Shown: positions 1 through 6,273 of the stretch, piece after piece
Position numbering within the stretch: the stretch's first letter is position 1
Layout: each line of letters starts with the position of its first letter
NCBI GenBank assembly: GCA_038244055.1
Contig: JBBRTW010000103.1
Coordinates: 1-17,252, forward strand
Origin: DASPKW01 sp038244055
Lineage (GTDB): Bacteria; Planctomycetota; Phycisphaerae; Tepidisphaerales; Tepidisphaeraceae
Length of the DNA stretch: 17,252 nt
Reading direction: 5' to 3'
Notes under the pieces: model-generated
Database searches by the model: none
Seen by the model: only the letters and a program-made list of their open reading frames with translations
What the model was told of the DNA's origin: nothing
Program-made: the position numbers and the translations under genes

Positions 1-89
1 ACCTCGAATACGTCTACAACGGCCTGGTCAACGACCTGACCAAGCAGGTGGCAATCCGATTCTTCGCGTCGAGTCCGGATGAGAAGTAG
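1..89 (+). CDS. C-terminal end of an unknown protein (5' truncated)
   Basis: An open frame runs from the left edge (first whole codon at position 3) to a TAG at 87-89, giving about 28 residues that begin LEYVYNGLVND and end FFASSPDEK. The amphipathic helix-like pattern and lack of low complexity look like a genuine protein end. The next gene on the same strand encodes a lipoprotein, so this may be another envelope protein, for example an LptE-like lipoprotein, but nothing here proves that. A heptamer repeat array starts at the base right after the stop codon. Function unknown. Confidence 0.5.
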   Translation, partial: LEYVYNGLVNDLTKQVAIRFFASSPDEK

Positions 90-124
90 TTGTTCGTTGT
101 CAGTTGTCAGTTGTCAGTTGTTGG
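90..124. repeat. Heptamer tandem repeat, TTGTCAG type
   Basis: Five head-to-tail 7-bp units: TTGTTCG, TTGTCAG x3, TTGTTGG. The array begins at the first base after the TAG of the upstream gene (87-89) and ends 12 bp before the probable ATG of the lipoprotein gene. On the minus strand the unit reads CTGACAA and holds a TGA in every repeat. It is one of several unrelated-looking heptamer arrays in this window. Confidence 0.85.
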
Positions 125-136
125 ATGGTGGCAGTT

Positions 137-814
137 ATGATCAAGCGAATTCCCGGTTGTGTTACGGCATCGCGATGTATCGTTCTGGGCTGCATGGCCG
201 CCCTTCTCGCCGGGTGCGCCGTTCCGGGCGCGATCGCTTATAAAGTCTTTGGCCCGCCGGCAATTCCCGCGCGCTATACACCGCCCAAGACCGAGCCGTT
301 GGTCGTGCTGGTGGAAGATGCCCACTCGGCCGGCGCGGGCCTGCCTGAGGCGGAGGAACTTCTCCAGGCCCTCAACAGCGATCTGACCCAGCACAAAGTC
401 GCCCCCATGGTCGATCCGCGCAAAGTCCACGATCTGCGCGATCTCAATACCCAGGCCTTCTCCAAGATGAGCATCTCCGAGATCGGCCGGCGCGTGGGCG
501 CGAAAAAAATCATCTACGTCAACATCACCCAATGCGATTTTGTAATCCCCCCCAGCAGCGACGTGATGAAGCTCAAGCTCACCGCCAACATCAAAGTCGT
601 CGATGCCTACTCGGCCGAGGTGATCTGGCCCAACAACATCGATGGCGAGGTGCTGCACCGCGAAGGCGATTTCCAGCGCATGACGGCCGACATGACCGCC
701 TCCAACATCCGCCGCGAAGCCCTCAAGGAAATCGGCGAGGAAATCTCCAGGATGTTCTACGAATACAAGACCGACACCATGGGCGAAGAGAATAAGGATG
801 TCAGGTTGCGCTAA
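137..814 (+). CDS. Putative lipoprotein of unknown function
   Basis: A 225-residue protein. The start is placed at ATG 137 (MIKRIPG); a frame from TTG 104 is also open but would begin inside the heptamer array. Residues 15-27 form a hydrophobic stretch ending in a lipobox, LLAGC, with the acylated Cys at 27, so a signal-peptidase-II lipoprotein on the envelope is expected. The mature part has an alpha/beta pattern: PLVVLVEDA, then a helix, then KKIIYVNITQCDF, then LKLTANIKVVDAYSAEVIWP, then a C-terminal helix (IRREALKEIGEEISRMFYEY). That layout resembles lipoproteins with a TolB-N or CsgG-like fold, but this is only a shape argument. The ribosome site is weak (GGTGG at 127-131). It may be co-transcribed with the gene ending at 89. 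Confidence 0.75.
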   Translation: MIKRIPGCVTASRCIVLGCMAALLAGCAVPGAIAYKVFGPPAIPARYTPPKTEPLVVLVEDAHSAGAGLPEAEELLQALNSDLTQHKVAPMVDPRKVHDLRDLNTQAFSKMSISEIGRRVGAKKIIYVNITQCDFVIPPSSDVMKLKLTANIKVVDAYSAEVIWPNNIDGEVLHREGDFQRMTADMTASNIRREALKEIGEEISRMFYEYKTDTMGEENKDVRLR

Positions 815-840
815 GCGGTGTTGATTGCGTCAATCGGAGT

Positions 841-959
841 GTCATTCTGAGGGAGCTTCAGAAGAATCTTGCCGGTATCGATTGGCCCGTGAATCGAGGC
901 GATTGGGCCCCGCACGCATCAGCCAGATCCTTCGGTCGTCTATACTCCCTCAGGATGAC
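841..959. repeat. Inverted-repeat (MITE/REP-like) element
   Basis: The left arm, 841-869, starts GTCATTCTGAGGGAG and ends GAAGAATCT. The right arm, 925-959, is its imperfect inverse: reversed, it starts GTCATCCTGAGGGAG and ends GAAGGATCT. The centre (about 870-924) has two direct copies of GATTGG(G)CCC. It has no coding capacity and lies in the convergent spacer between the lipoprotein gene and gmhA. I recall similar GTCATTCTGAG...CTCAGAATGAC elements as dispersed repeats in many environmental bacterial genomes. It might also act as a two-way transcription terminator, although there is no T-tract. Confidence 0.7.
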
Positions 960-981
960 GCCATCCTCAGGATGACGCCAT
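948..981. repeat. 17-bp tandem duplication at the element's right end
   Basis: The sequence CCTCAGGATGACGCCAT occurs twice with no gap, at 948-964 and 965-981. It duplicates the right end of the inverted-repeat element plus a few flanking bases, which suggests slippage or an imprecise insertion/duplication event. Confidence 0.85.
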
Positions 982-990
982 TCTTCCGCC

Positions 991-1025
991 CTGAACCCTG
1001 AACCCTGAACCCCAAACCCTGAACC
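991..1025. repeat. Heptamer tandem repeat, CTGAACC type
   Basis: Five 7-bp units: CTGAACC x3, CCAAACC, CTGAACC. Each intact unit holds a TGA on the plus strand; because 7 is not a multiple of 3, the array places TGA in all three frames downstream of the plus-strand lipoprotein gene. The same heptamer appears in reverse at 2890-2903. Confidence 0.9.
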
Positions 1026-1029
1026 CTCT

Positions 1030-1082
1030 TTCATCCTTCATCCTTCATCCTTCTTTCTGCCTTCATCCTTCATCCTTCATCC
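1030..1082. repeat. Heptamer tandem repeat, TTCATCC type, two blocks
   Basis: Two blocks of three exact TTCATCC units (1030-1050 and 1062-1082) separated by 11 bp. On the minus strand the unit reads GGATGAA and contains TGA. The array lies 12 bp downstream of the gmhA stop codon, on the strand where it would stop read-through of gmhA in any frame. Confidence 0.9.
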
Positions 1083-1094
1083 TTCCCTCCCCCC

Positions 1095-1655
1095 TCACTC
1101 CACCCGCGCCTCGATCCATTCGCAGAGGCAGTGATACAGCAGCTTGTGCGCCTCCTGAATCCGCGCGGTGGATGAATGCGGAATCACCAGGGGAATATCG
1201 CACCACTCCTTCGCCTGCCCGCCATCGCGCCCCAGGAAGCCGACCGTCACCATGTGCTGCTCCCGCGCCGCCTTCAGGGCCCGCACCACATTCGGGCTGT
1301 TCCCGCTGGTACTCAGGGCGATGAAAATATCGCCCGGGTTCCCCAGCGCCTCCACCTGCCGGCTGAAGATCTGGTCGTATCCGAAATCGTTGGCCGCGCA
1401 GGTCACCACGCCCGGGTCGCACAGCGCGATCGCCGCCAGCCCGCGGCGGGTCTTCTGGAAGCGCACCACCAGTTCCTCGGCGAAATGGATCGCGTCGGCC
1501 GCGCTGCCCCCGTTGCCGGCCGTCAGCACCTTGCCGCGCTCGCTCCAGCATTTGAGCATGGCCGTGCCGATGCGCAGCAGCGCCGGCTCCAGGGTCGCCA
1601 GGCCGGGCAGGAGGGCCGAAAGATCCGCGATCGACTGTTGAAGGATGGATTGCAT
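1095..1655 (-). CDS. gmhA: Sedoheptulose-7-phosphate isomerase (GmhA, SIS domain)
   Basis: A 186-residue SIS-domain protein, the usual GmhA length. GmhA converts sedoheptulose 7-phosphate to D-glycero-D-manno-heptose 7-phosphate, the first step of ADP-heptose synthesis for lipopolysaccharide or S-layer glycans. The sugar-phosphate loop TAGNGGSAADAIHF (46-58) and the second loop STSGNSPN (115-122) are intact. His57, Glu61, Gln167 and His175 have the same spacing as the zinc/catalytic set H61, E65, Q172, H180 of E. coli GmhA, which separates it from DiaA. The start is ATG 1655, with GGAAG five bases upstream; the frame stays open to 1703, but that extension runs into a dispersed hairpin repeat. 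It is the last gene of a probable operon with the GNAT gene (51 bp gap). No hldE or gmhB is visible nearby. Confidence 0.92.
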   Translation of the reverse strand: MQSILQQSIADLSALLPGLATLEPALLRIGTAMLKCWSERGKVLTAGNGGSAADAIHFAEELVVRFQKTRRGLAAIALCDPGVVTCAANDFGYDQIFSRQVEALGNPGDIFIALSTSGNSPNVVRALKAAREQHMVTVGFLGRDGGQAKEWCDIPLVIPHSSTARIQEAHKLLYHCLCEWIEARVE

Positions 1656-1680
1656 AAAGGCTTCCAGATGACCATTAGAG

Positions 1681-1703
1681 CAGGCGGGCCGCCCGCACCA
1701 CAA
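1681..1703. repeat. Dispersed GC hairpin repeat (GGCGGGC-GCCCGCACCACAA)
   Basis: The inverted repeat GCGGGC/GCCCGC (1684-1696) is followed by ACCACAA. The same pattern with a different loop occurs at 8725-8753. Here it lies in the 51-bp gap between the GNAT gene and gmhA, just upstream of the gmhA ribosome site on the minus strand, where the hairpin could affect translation or mRNA decay. Confidence 0.6.
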
Positions 1704-1706
1704 CGG

Positions 1707-2216
1707 TCATTCTTTCCGGTTCGAGGGCTCGCGCTGATAAAGGTCGAGATAGAAATAGAGCAGTTCCTTCTCGCCGACCTTGCGGGTGCGCGAATGGAGG
1801 AAATTGAATTTCTGGAACAGCCCGATGGCCGGGTCGCGCTCCATGAACGTATCCAGGGTGATCTTGATGTATCCCCGGTCCCGGCAGAACACGATCGCCT
1901 GCTCCATCAGCGCCTTACCGATGCCGCGGCGGCGATGGTCCTGCTGCACGCGCAGCCGCCGAATCTCCCCCACGCCCGCATCCGATTGCTGCACCCCAAT
2001 CATCCCCACGACCTTGCCGGCCGCGCTCAGCGCCACCCAGAAATGATTGTCCGCCGAGGCCATGTACGCCCCGGCAATGTCATCGATATCCAGACCCGTA
2101 TCGTTGTCCGCGATTTTGCCGCCGATCAGGCCATCGACATACAGCGCCTTGCAGGCGGCCGCATCCTCCGCGCAGAACCCGCGCACCGTGAAGGGAATGG
2201 GAGGAAGGTCGGGCAT
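1707..2216 (-). CDS. GNAT-family N-acetyltransferase
   Basis: 169 residues. GNAT enzymes move an acetyl group from acetyl-CoA to an amine. Motif A is clear: EIRRLRVQQDHRRRGIGKAL (84-103), with the acetyl-CoA pyrophosphate loop HRRRGIG at 94-100. Motif B follows as LDTFMERDPAIGLFQKFNF (121-139), the usual bulky-residue end. Residues 58-76 (HFWVALSAAGKVVGMIGVQ) match the beta2-beta3 hairpin. The substrate cannot be read from the sequence. ATG 2216 is 11 bases after an extended -10 box (TGGTACAAT), so the transcript from that site would have almost no leader and there is no clear Shine-Dalgarno. It sits 62 bp after the phosphoesterase gene and 51 bp before gmhA; the internal promoter would allow expression of the last two genes on their own. 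Confidence 0.88.
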   Translation of the reverse strand: MPDLPPIPFTVRGFCAEDAAACKALYVDGLIGGKIADNDTGLDIDDIAGAYMASADNHFWVALSAAGKVVGMIGVQQSDAGVGEIRRLRVQQDHRRRGIGKALMEQAIVFCRDRGYIKITLDTFMERDPAIGLFQKFNFLHSRTRKVGEKELLYFYLDLYQREPSNRKE

Positions 2217-2227
2217 CGCTTGGCCCT

Positions 2228-2236
2228 ATTGTACCA
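2228..2236 (-). promoter_or_regulatory. Extended -10 box before the GNAT gene
   Basis: On the minus strand the sequence is TGGTACAAT: a TACAAT hexamer preceded by TGn. It ends 11 bases before ATG 2216. The hexamer 17 bases further upstream (ATTTCC) is a poor -35, which fits an extended -10 promoter. Predicted transcription start is about 3-5 bases before the ATG. Confidence 0.4.
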
Positions 2237-2278
2237 GCCCAAAGCGCGGTGGAAATGGGCAGTCGATGTCGGAAGTTC

Positions 2279-2782
2279 TCACGTTCCCTTGGGCATCGCC
2301 GGAATGATGATGAATTCCAGCCGGTCCGTTTCCGTATCGAGCAGGGCCACGCTCTTCTCGGTGGCGCGAAACAGCGCCCCCGGATTGATGATCCGCGTTT
2401 TGCCCACGCGGGTATCGCGGCGGATGTGGGTGTGGCCGTGGAAGAGGTAATCGTACTTCCGCGATTCCAGCGCCTGCACCAGGCGGGTTGAATCATCCCC
2501 ATGCACCACCGCGATCGCCTTGCCCCCCAGTTCCAGATCCGCGAATGAGCCATGACACGCCACCCCCACCGAATCCGCATAGCGCTGCAACCCACCCCGG
2601 TCCCAGTCGCAGTTTCCAAACACGAACGCGCTGGGCAGCCCCACCAGATGATCCAGCATCTCCGGCGAACAGACATCCCCGCAATGAATGAAGAACCCCG
2701 CGCCCCGAGCCTGCAAAGTCGCCACGCCTCGGGCCATCATCTCCGAGCGGTCGTGCGTGTCGCTGAGCAGGCCGATGAGCAT
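2279..2782 (-). CDS. YfcE/MJ0936-type metallophosphoesterase
   Basis: 167 residues from ATG 2782, which gives the family's usual opening, MLIGLLSDTHD. The di-metal phosphoesterase motifs are complete and in order: DTH (8-10), GD (35-36), GNCD (56-59), VVHGD (93-96) and HGHTH (115-119), followed by INPGA (132-136). Proteins of this family hydrolyse phosphodiesters or phosphomonoesters with Mn2+ or similar ions; the natural substrate is often unknown. An upstream ATG at 2812 (MPPRKLLSYS) would add ten residues without a domain function, and neither start has a good Shine-Dalgarno. It is the first gene of the probable operon with the GNAT gene and gmhA. Confidence 0.88.
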   Translation of the reverse strand: MLIGLLSDTHDRSEMMARGVATLQARGAGFFIHCGDVCSPEMLDHLVGLPSAFVFGNCDWDRGGLQRYADSVGVACHGSFADLELGGKAIAVVHGDDSTRLVQALESRKYDYLFHGHTHIRRDTRVGKTRIINPGALFRATEKSVALLDTETDRLEFIIIPAMPKGT

Positions 2783-2860
2783 GGAGTAGGAGAGTAACTT
2801 GCGGGGGGGCATTGTCCATCGTTGAAGGTTGAATAGCGGAGCGCGAACTTCCAACGCGGA

Positions 2861-2903
2861 AGTTAGAAGTTAGAAGCGAGAAGAGGAAAGGGTTCAGGGT
2901 TCA
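2861..2903. repeat. Heptamer repeats, AGTTAGA type then GGGTTCA type
   Basis: AGTTAGA occurs twice (2861-2874), followed by the decayed units AGCGAGA and AGAGGAA, then GGGTTCA twice (2890-2903). The second type is the reverse of the CTGAACC array at 991-1025. Both types contain a stop codon when tandem: TAG on plus and TAA on minus for the first, TGA on minus for the second. They lie in the divergent spacer between the phosphoesterase gene and the gene starting at 3099. Confidence 0.75.
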
Positions 2904-2939
2904 GAGGGCGTCGTCGGTGCAAATCGCGACTTCGTTTCT

Positions 2940-2953
2940 GCCTACCGCCTACC
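2940..2953. repeat. Heptamer repeat, GCCTACC type, two units
   Basis: Two exact copies of GCCTACC; on the minus strand GGTAGGC contains TAG. It is short and could be chance, but it follows the heptamer arrays at 2861-2903 in the same spacer. The rest of the spacer (2954-3083) shows nothing beyond a C-rich tract. Confidence 0.5.
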
Positions 2954-3083
2954 TCTCGCTCACCCTTTGCGATGACGCGCGCGAACGTTATCCACGCTCA
3001 GTATCAACATCACGTTTGAAAGCGGTGACGAGAAGTGAAATTCAAAAGGCCCCCCCGTCCCTGTCTTTACCACCATGGCGATC

Positions 3084-3089
3084 TATAAT
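3084..3089 (+). promoter_or_regulatory. Perfect TATAAT -10 box
   Basis: A consensus TATAAT ends nine bases before ATG 3099. The -35 at 17-bp spacing (CTGTCT, 3061-3066) is weak. The expected start of transcription, about 3096-3098, makes the mRNA leaderless or nearly so and argues against the in-frame ATG at 3075, which lies upstream of the -10 box. Confidence 0.5.
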
Positions 3090-3098
3090 GGGTGCGTC

Positions 3099-3959
3099 AT
3101 GTCATCCCCGCGCGAATCCAGAATGCTCGATTATGCGGCCGCACCGCGCGGCTTGCGGGCGATTCGCTGGCGGCGGTTTATCGTTCCAATGCTCATCCTC
3201 GCGGCGGTGGGGATCGCGAGCACCCGCATCCCGCGCATCCTGCGCTATTTCAAGGCCGTCGCCGATGAACGCTCGGCCGCGGCGGCTTGCTTGAATTATT
3301 CCCTCCCCGCCAGCGAGGTGGTTTTCGATGAGTCCGTGAAGCGGGAAAGTGTCGGATTCTACCCCGCCGGGCAGCCTGATTCGCAGAAGATAGTCTATCG
3401 ATCCTCGCGGGTCGGCCCCGCCACGCCAACACCTCAAAGCGGAGAAGAATGGTTCCTGCTGCGGATTCCATGGAGTTGGGAGGCCATGCTCGATGCCAGG
3501 CAGCACCAGTACGACGACGGCGATCGATGCAAGAGCGGGTTGAGGCCCACAAGGCCCATCGTTGATGAAGCAGGAGTGCGTTCCTATGCCGGGCGTGGCC
3601 ACGTTCTGCTGTTTATGCACGAGCGCCGGACACCGGCCGGAGGCAGGCGACTAGTCACGCTATTCTTCGCGGCACCCGCGTTCATCTGCAACCTGCCACG
3701 CCCTTTCAGCGCCCATGTCTCCAAGGTGGACTCCGATGGCAGATTCGGCCGCAACGAACCTGGCTGGTACGGCCAGCTCGCCTGCACCGGCTTCGCCCCG
3801 CCCCCCGACAAGCTCATCTGCCTCTACGCCGGGCAGCCCGATCCCGTGGATGCCAGCCGGTTCACCATCGCGGTCAAAATCGGCGATGCGGATGCGATCA
3901 TCGATGGAAAGCTGGGCGATGATGACAGCATCGCATTGAGCCTCCGCGCAGGGCAATAA
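3099..3959 (+). CDS. Membrane-anchored hypothetical protein
   Basis: 286 residues from ATG 3099. I do not recognise the family. An arginine-rich segment (RGLRAIRWRR, 18-26) precedes one hydrophobic segment (about 27-44, FIVPMLILAAVGIAST), giving a single-pass membrane protein with a short cytoplasmic end and a large outside domain by the positive-inside rule. The outer domain contains Cys residues in the stretches CLNYSLPASEVVFDES, FICNLPRPFSAHV and QLACTGFAPPPDKLICLYAG that could form disulfides. The C-terminus (FTIAVKIGDADAIIDGKLGDDDSIAL) looks like beta strands. The frame is open from ATG 3075, but a consensus -10 box at 3084-3089 favours 3099; ATG 3123 is also possible. It is a single gene, convergent with the ArsR fusion gene. 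Confidence 0.7.
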   Translation: MSSPRESRMLDYAAAPRGLRAIRWRRFIVPMLILAAVGIASTRIPRILRYFKAVADERSAAAACLNYSLPASEVVFDESVKRESVGFYPAGQPDSQKIVYRSSRVGPATPTPQSGEEWFLLRIPWSWEAMLDARQHQYDDGDRCKSGLRPTRPIVDEAGVRSYAGRGHVLLFMHERRTPAGGRRLVTLFFAAPAFICNLPRPFSAHVSKVDSDGRFGRNEPGWYGQLACTGFAPPPDKLICLYAGQPDPVDASRFTIAVKIGDADAIIDGKLGDDDSIALSLRAGQ

Positions 3960-4026
3960 GGCGCGGGCCTCTTACAACTTTGATCATCACCGGTAAGCCC
4001 AGGCCGTACGAAAATGCACTGAACCA

Positions 4027-4893
4027 TCAGCCCTGTTTCTTAGCGAGGCTGAACACACCCGTATACCGCGCACTGGTATAGAACCCGACGAACTGCTCGG
4101 CCGTCGCCCGGCCGACACAATCGAAAACCCCGCCGTTCTCCGCGCCCAGATCGGTCGATCCCTTGAAGAGAATGGCCGACCCCGCCCCCGCTCCCACCCG
4201 CCGGCCCTGCAGGAGCAGGACGAATTTATACGCCCCGCCGGAGTCCCCCTCGAACGTCGCCTGCCATCCCCCATCGCACGGCTTGACGATGCACACGATC
4301 TCCTTTCGCCCCGGCCCGCGCTCGGTGGACGCCTTGGCCGCCCCGCTCGGCTCCCATTCACCAACCCAGACGCCCTCGACGTGCGGCCCCCCCTTCGCGC
4401 GCGCCCGCCCGTTCGCCACCGCCTTCGCGCCCGCCGCGCCGGTCTTGGCCGCACCCCTCGCCCCCGCTCCCGGCTTCTCACATTCTCCGCTCAGTTCCAC
4501 CCGGCAAGACCCAAAATCAAACGCCGGCGCTGAATCCCCCACCGGCGGCCGAAACAACCCCGCCGTCAACGAATACTCGATATGCCGCCCCCGCCGCTGC
4601 GACTGCACCAACCCGGCCTGCCGCAGATATTGCAGGTGATGCGAAGTGTTGGCCATCGAAAACCCGATCGCCCGCCCCACCTCCCCCACCGTGTTCGGTC
4701 CCCGCTCCAGGCACTGAATGATCCGCAGCCGCGCCGGCTCGGCCAGCGCCGCCAAAAGCCGCGAACTTCGCTTGGAATCCAGCCGATCCCGCATCCGCGC
4801 AACCGGCCGATTCCCCACCGAGCGGTCCACTTCACCCGCTTTAGCCGTTCGCGTTGCCATGCGCGCCAAGATACCCGAGCCCAGACAGACCAT
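4027..4893 (-). CDS. ArsR-type regulator fused to a beta-rich domain
   Basis: 288 residues from ATG 4893. Residues 40-110 are a winged helix-turn-helix of the ArsR family: SSRLLAALAEPARLRIIQCL, then GEVGRAIGFSMANTSHHLQYL (recognition helix) and the wing LVQSQRRGRHIEYSLT. The ELCVCDL metal site of ArsR/SmtB is absent. Cys130 and Cys138 follow the wing. A low-complexity Gly/Ala/Lys linker (about 140-172) leads to a C-terminal domain (174-285) with repeated aromatic/Gly strands (GVWVGEWE, GGWQATFEGD, AYKFVLLLQG, FVGFYTSARYTGVFSL), resembling small lipocalin- or avidin-like barrels, probably a sensor for a ligand. The start choice rests on GAGGAGG seven bases upstream. The ATG overlaps the permease stop codon by one base, so the two are probably translated together. 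A regulator of the permease is a reasonable guess. Confidence 0.82.
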   Translation of the reverse strand: MVCLGSGILARMATRTAKAGEVDRSVGNRPVARMRDRLDSKRSSRLLAALAEPARLRIIQCLERGPNTVGEVGRAIGFSMANTSHHLQYLRQAGLVQSQRRGRHIEYSLTAGLFRPPVGDSAPAFDFGSCRVELSGECEKPGAGARGAAKTGAAGAKAVANGRARAKGGPHVEGVWVGEWEPSGAAKASTERGPGRKEIVCIVKPCDGGWQATFEGDSGGAYKFVLLLQGRRVGAGAGSAILFKGSTDLGAENGGVFDCVGRATAEQFVGFYTSARYTGVFSLAKKQG

Positions 4894-6125
4894 CAACCGG
4901 CCTCCTCGCGCGAGCTTGCTTGGCGCAATCTCATTGTCTTCCCCACCCCCACCAGCCCCATCCACCCCCGGCTCGTCAGAACCCCAATCGCCAGAATCAG
5001 GCCCCCCTGCACCGCCTGGGCGGCCGATGAATGCACCTGCAAATCCGATCGCTCTAGCGACTGAAATGCCGTGCTCAGGAACCCGAAAAATACAGCCGAC
5101 ACAACTACGCCCAGCGGTGACAGCCTTCCGAGCAGCGCCACCGCGATCGCCGTGAACCCGACGCCGTTTGTCCCCAGATCCGGATGCAGCGAATGATCCC
5201 CCTGCGCGGCGCTGGCTATGGTCACCATTCCCGCCATCCCCGCCAGGGCCCCCGACATCCCAAGCCCGGCCAGCCGCACACGGCCCACATTCATCCCCGC
5301 GAACCGCGCGGCCTCCTCATTCTGCCCCACCACCCGCATCCGAAATCCCAGCGAGGTCCGCCTCAGCAAAAACGCCACGCCCATCGCCGCCACCAGCGCC
5401 AGCCAGACCGGCGGATAAAGCCTGCCCGTGAACCGCGCCATCCACCAGGGCATCCCCCAGCCCCATCCCGGAAATGCGCCGATTTCTCCGGATTCCGGCA
5501 GCAGCGCCGCATCCGGCAACTCATCGCTCTGCGGGTCCCGCGGCGCTCCATCGGGAGAGAACGACCGCATCGGCCCCTGCAACAAATATCGCAGCACTTC
5601 CAGCATGATAAAATTCAACAGCAACGTGCTCAGCACCACCGGCACCTTCCTCCACCGCTCCAGCCCCGCCGCGATCACCCCCAGCCCCGCCCCCGCCAGC
5701 ATCGCCGCAATCAGCATCATCGGAATCGTCCCCCAAACCGGCCATTTCCAATGCAGCCCCACCACCGTCCCGGCCACCGCCCCCGCGATGTACTGGCCCT
5801 GCCCCCCGATATTCAAGACGTTCGCCCGAAACGCCACCGCGATCGCCAGCCCCGCCAGCAGCAGCGGCGTCGTCCTCTGCAATGTCAGCTCCCAGTTCCG
5901 ATAACCTTCTTTCGCATTGCCCGGCCGAGGCCGAATCACCTTCTCATACACCGTCTCCATCACCAGCCCCACCTTCTCCCCATAGGTATACGGCCGGTCC
6001 CGCTCCACCGTCTGGCCATCCACATCCACCAACTCATGCCGGGTCGCCGGCAATAGCCCCAGCCCCAGCACGGTCAGCGCCAGGCAGACCACAACCGAAA
6101 TCAGCGGCGGCAGGAAACGGGACAT
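4893..6125 (-). CDS. ABC transporter permease (nucleoside/simple-sugar type, BPD_transp_2)
   Basis: 410 residues. The multi-span pattern and the signature NIGGQGQY (105-112), a variant of NIGAEGQ, mark a permease of the YufP/NupP, RbsC and LivH superfamily, closest to the BMP-type nucleoside importers. Other conserved stretches are RRTSLGFRMRVVGQNEEAARFAGM (the loop contacting the ATPase) and GVGFTAIAVALLGRLSPLG. A periplasmic loop after the first span (about 27-80) is longer than usual. The start is ATG 6125; the frame is open to 6209 but the extension has no family features. A TATTCT box six bases upstream suggests a leaderless mRNA. No ATPase, second permease or binding protein is next to it, so partners must be elsewhere or the gene is an orphan. 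Its TGA overlaps the ATG of the ArsR fusion. Confidence 0.87.
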   Translation of the reverse strand: MSRFLPPLISVVVCLALTVLGLGLLPATRHELVDVDGQTVERDRPYTYGEKVGLVMETVYEKVIRPRPGNAKEGYRNWELTLQRTTPLLLAGLAIAVAFRANVLNIGGQGQYIAGAVAGTVVGLHWKWPVWGTIPMMLIAAMLAGAGLGVIAAGLERWRKVPVVLSTLLLNFIMLEVLRYLLQGPMRSFSPDGAPRDPQSDELPDAALLPESGEIGAFPGWGWGMPWWMARFTGRLYPPVWLALVAAMGVAFLLRRTSLGFRMRVVGQNEEAARFAGMNVGRVRLAGLGMSGALAGMAGMVTIASAAQGDHSLHPDLGTNGVGFTAIAVALLGRLSPLGVVVSAVFFGFLSTAFQSLERSDLQVHSSAAQAVQGGLILAIGVLTSRGWMGLVGVGKTMRLRQASSREEAG

Positions 6126-6132
6126 GCCGGGA

Positions 6133-6138
6133 GAATAC
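6133..6138 (-). promoter_or_regulatory. Possible -10 box of the permease gene
   Basis: TATTCT on the minus strand ends seven bases from the ATG (six between), the spacing of a leaderless transcript. There is no recognisable -35, so support is weak. Confidence 0.3.
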
Positions 6139-6182
6139 AGCAAGGCAGCGCGTGTGGGGTATAGGGCCCTCACCCCCCCAGA

Positions 6183-6205
6183 CTGCAAACTTTGCAGTAT
6201 ATAAT
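6183..6205 (+). promoter_or_regulatory. Operator-like palindrome next to a TATAAT box
   Basis: A perfect 7-1-7 palindrome, CTGCAAACTTTGCAG (6183-6197), is followed two bases later by a consensus TATAAT (6200-6205). It lies in the divergent spacer between the permease gene and the histidine kinase gene and occupies the usual -35 region, where a bound regulator could activate or block the kinase promoter. A near copy sits at 10024-10039. The remaining spacer to the kinase start (about 6206-6273) has an imperfect GGGAAGAA/TTCTTTTCCC inverted repeat and no clear Shine-Dalgarno. Confidence 0.5.
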
Positions 6206-6273
6206 CCACCCCCTCCCCTCCGGGTTACGCTGCCCTGTCGGGAAGAAGATCCCCGTTCTTTTCCCGGCCAGTG

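Noticed and set aside
1176..2450. A 424-codon plus-strand frame over gmhA, the GNAT gene and part of the phosphoesterase gene
   Set aside because: It crosses three well-supported minus-strand genes and their spacers and has no recognisable domain.
2860..2960. A sequencing or assembly artefact as the cause of the short repeats
   Set aside because: Several different heptamer units with internal point changes occur at separate places in natural spacers, which a single artefact would not produce.
3070..3086. Start codon ATG 3075 in CCACCATGG
   Set aside because: It looks like a eukaryotic Kozak sequence by chance. A consensus -10 box lies just downstream at 3084-3089, so a transcript from it would not include this ATG.
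4027..4965. Longer ArsR fusion starting at 4965
   Set aside because: The extra 24 codons lie inside the permease gene and have no domain; a strong GAGGAGG site is placed correctly for ATG 4893.
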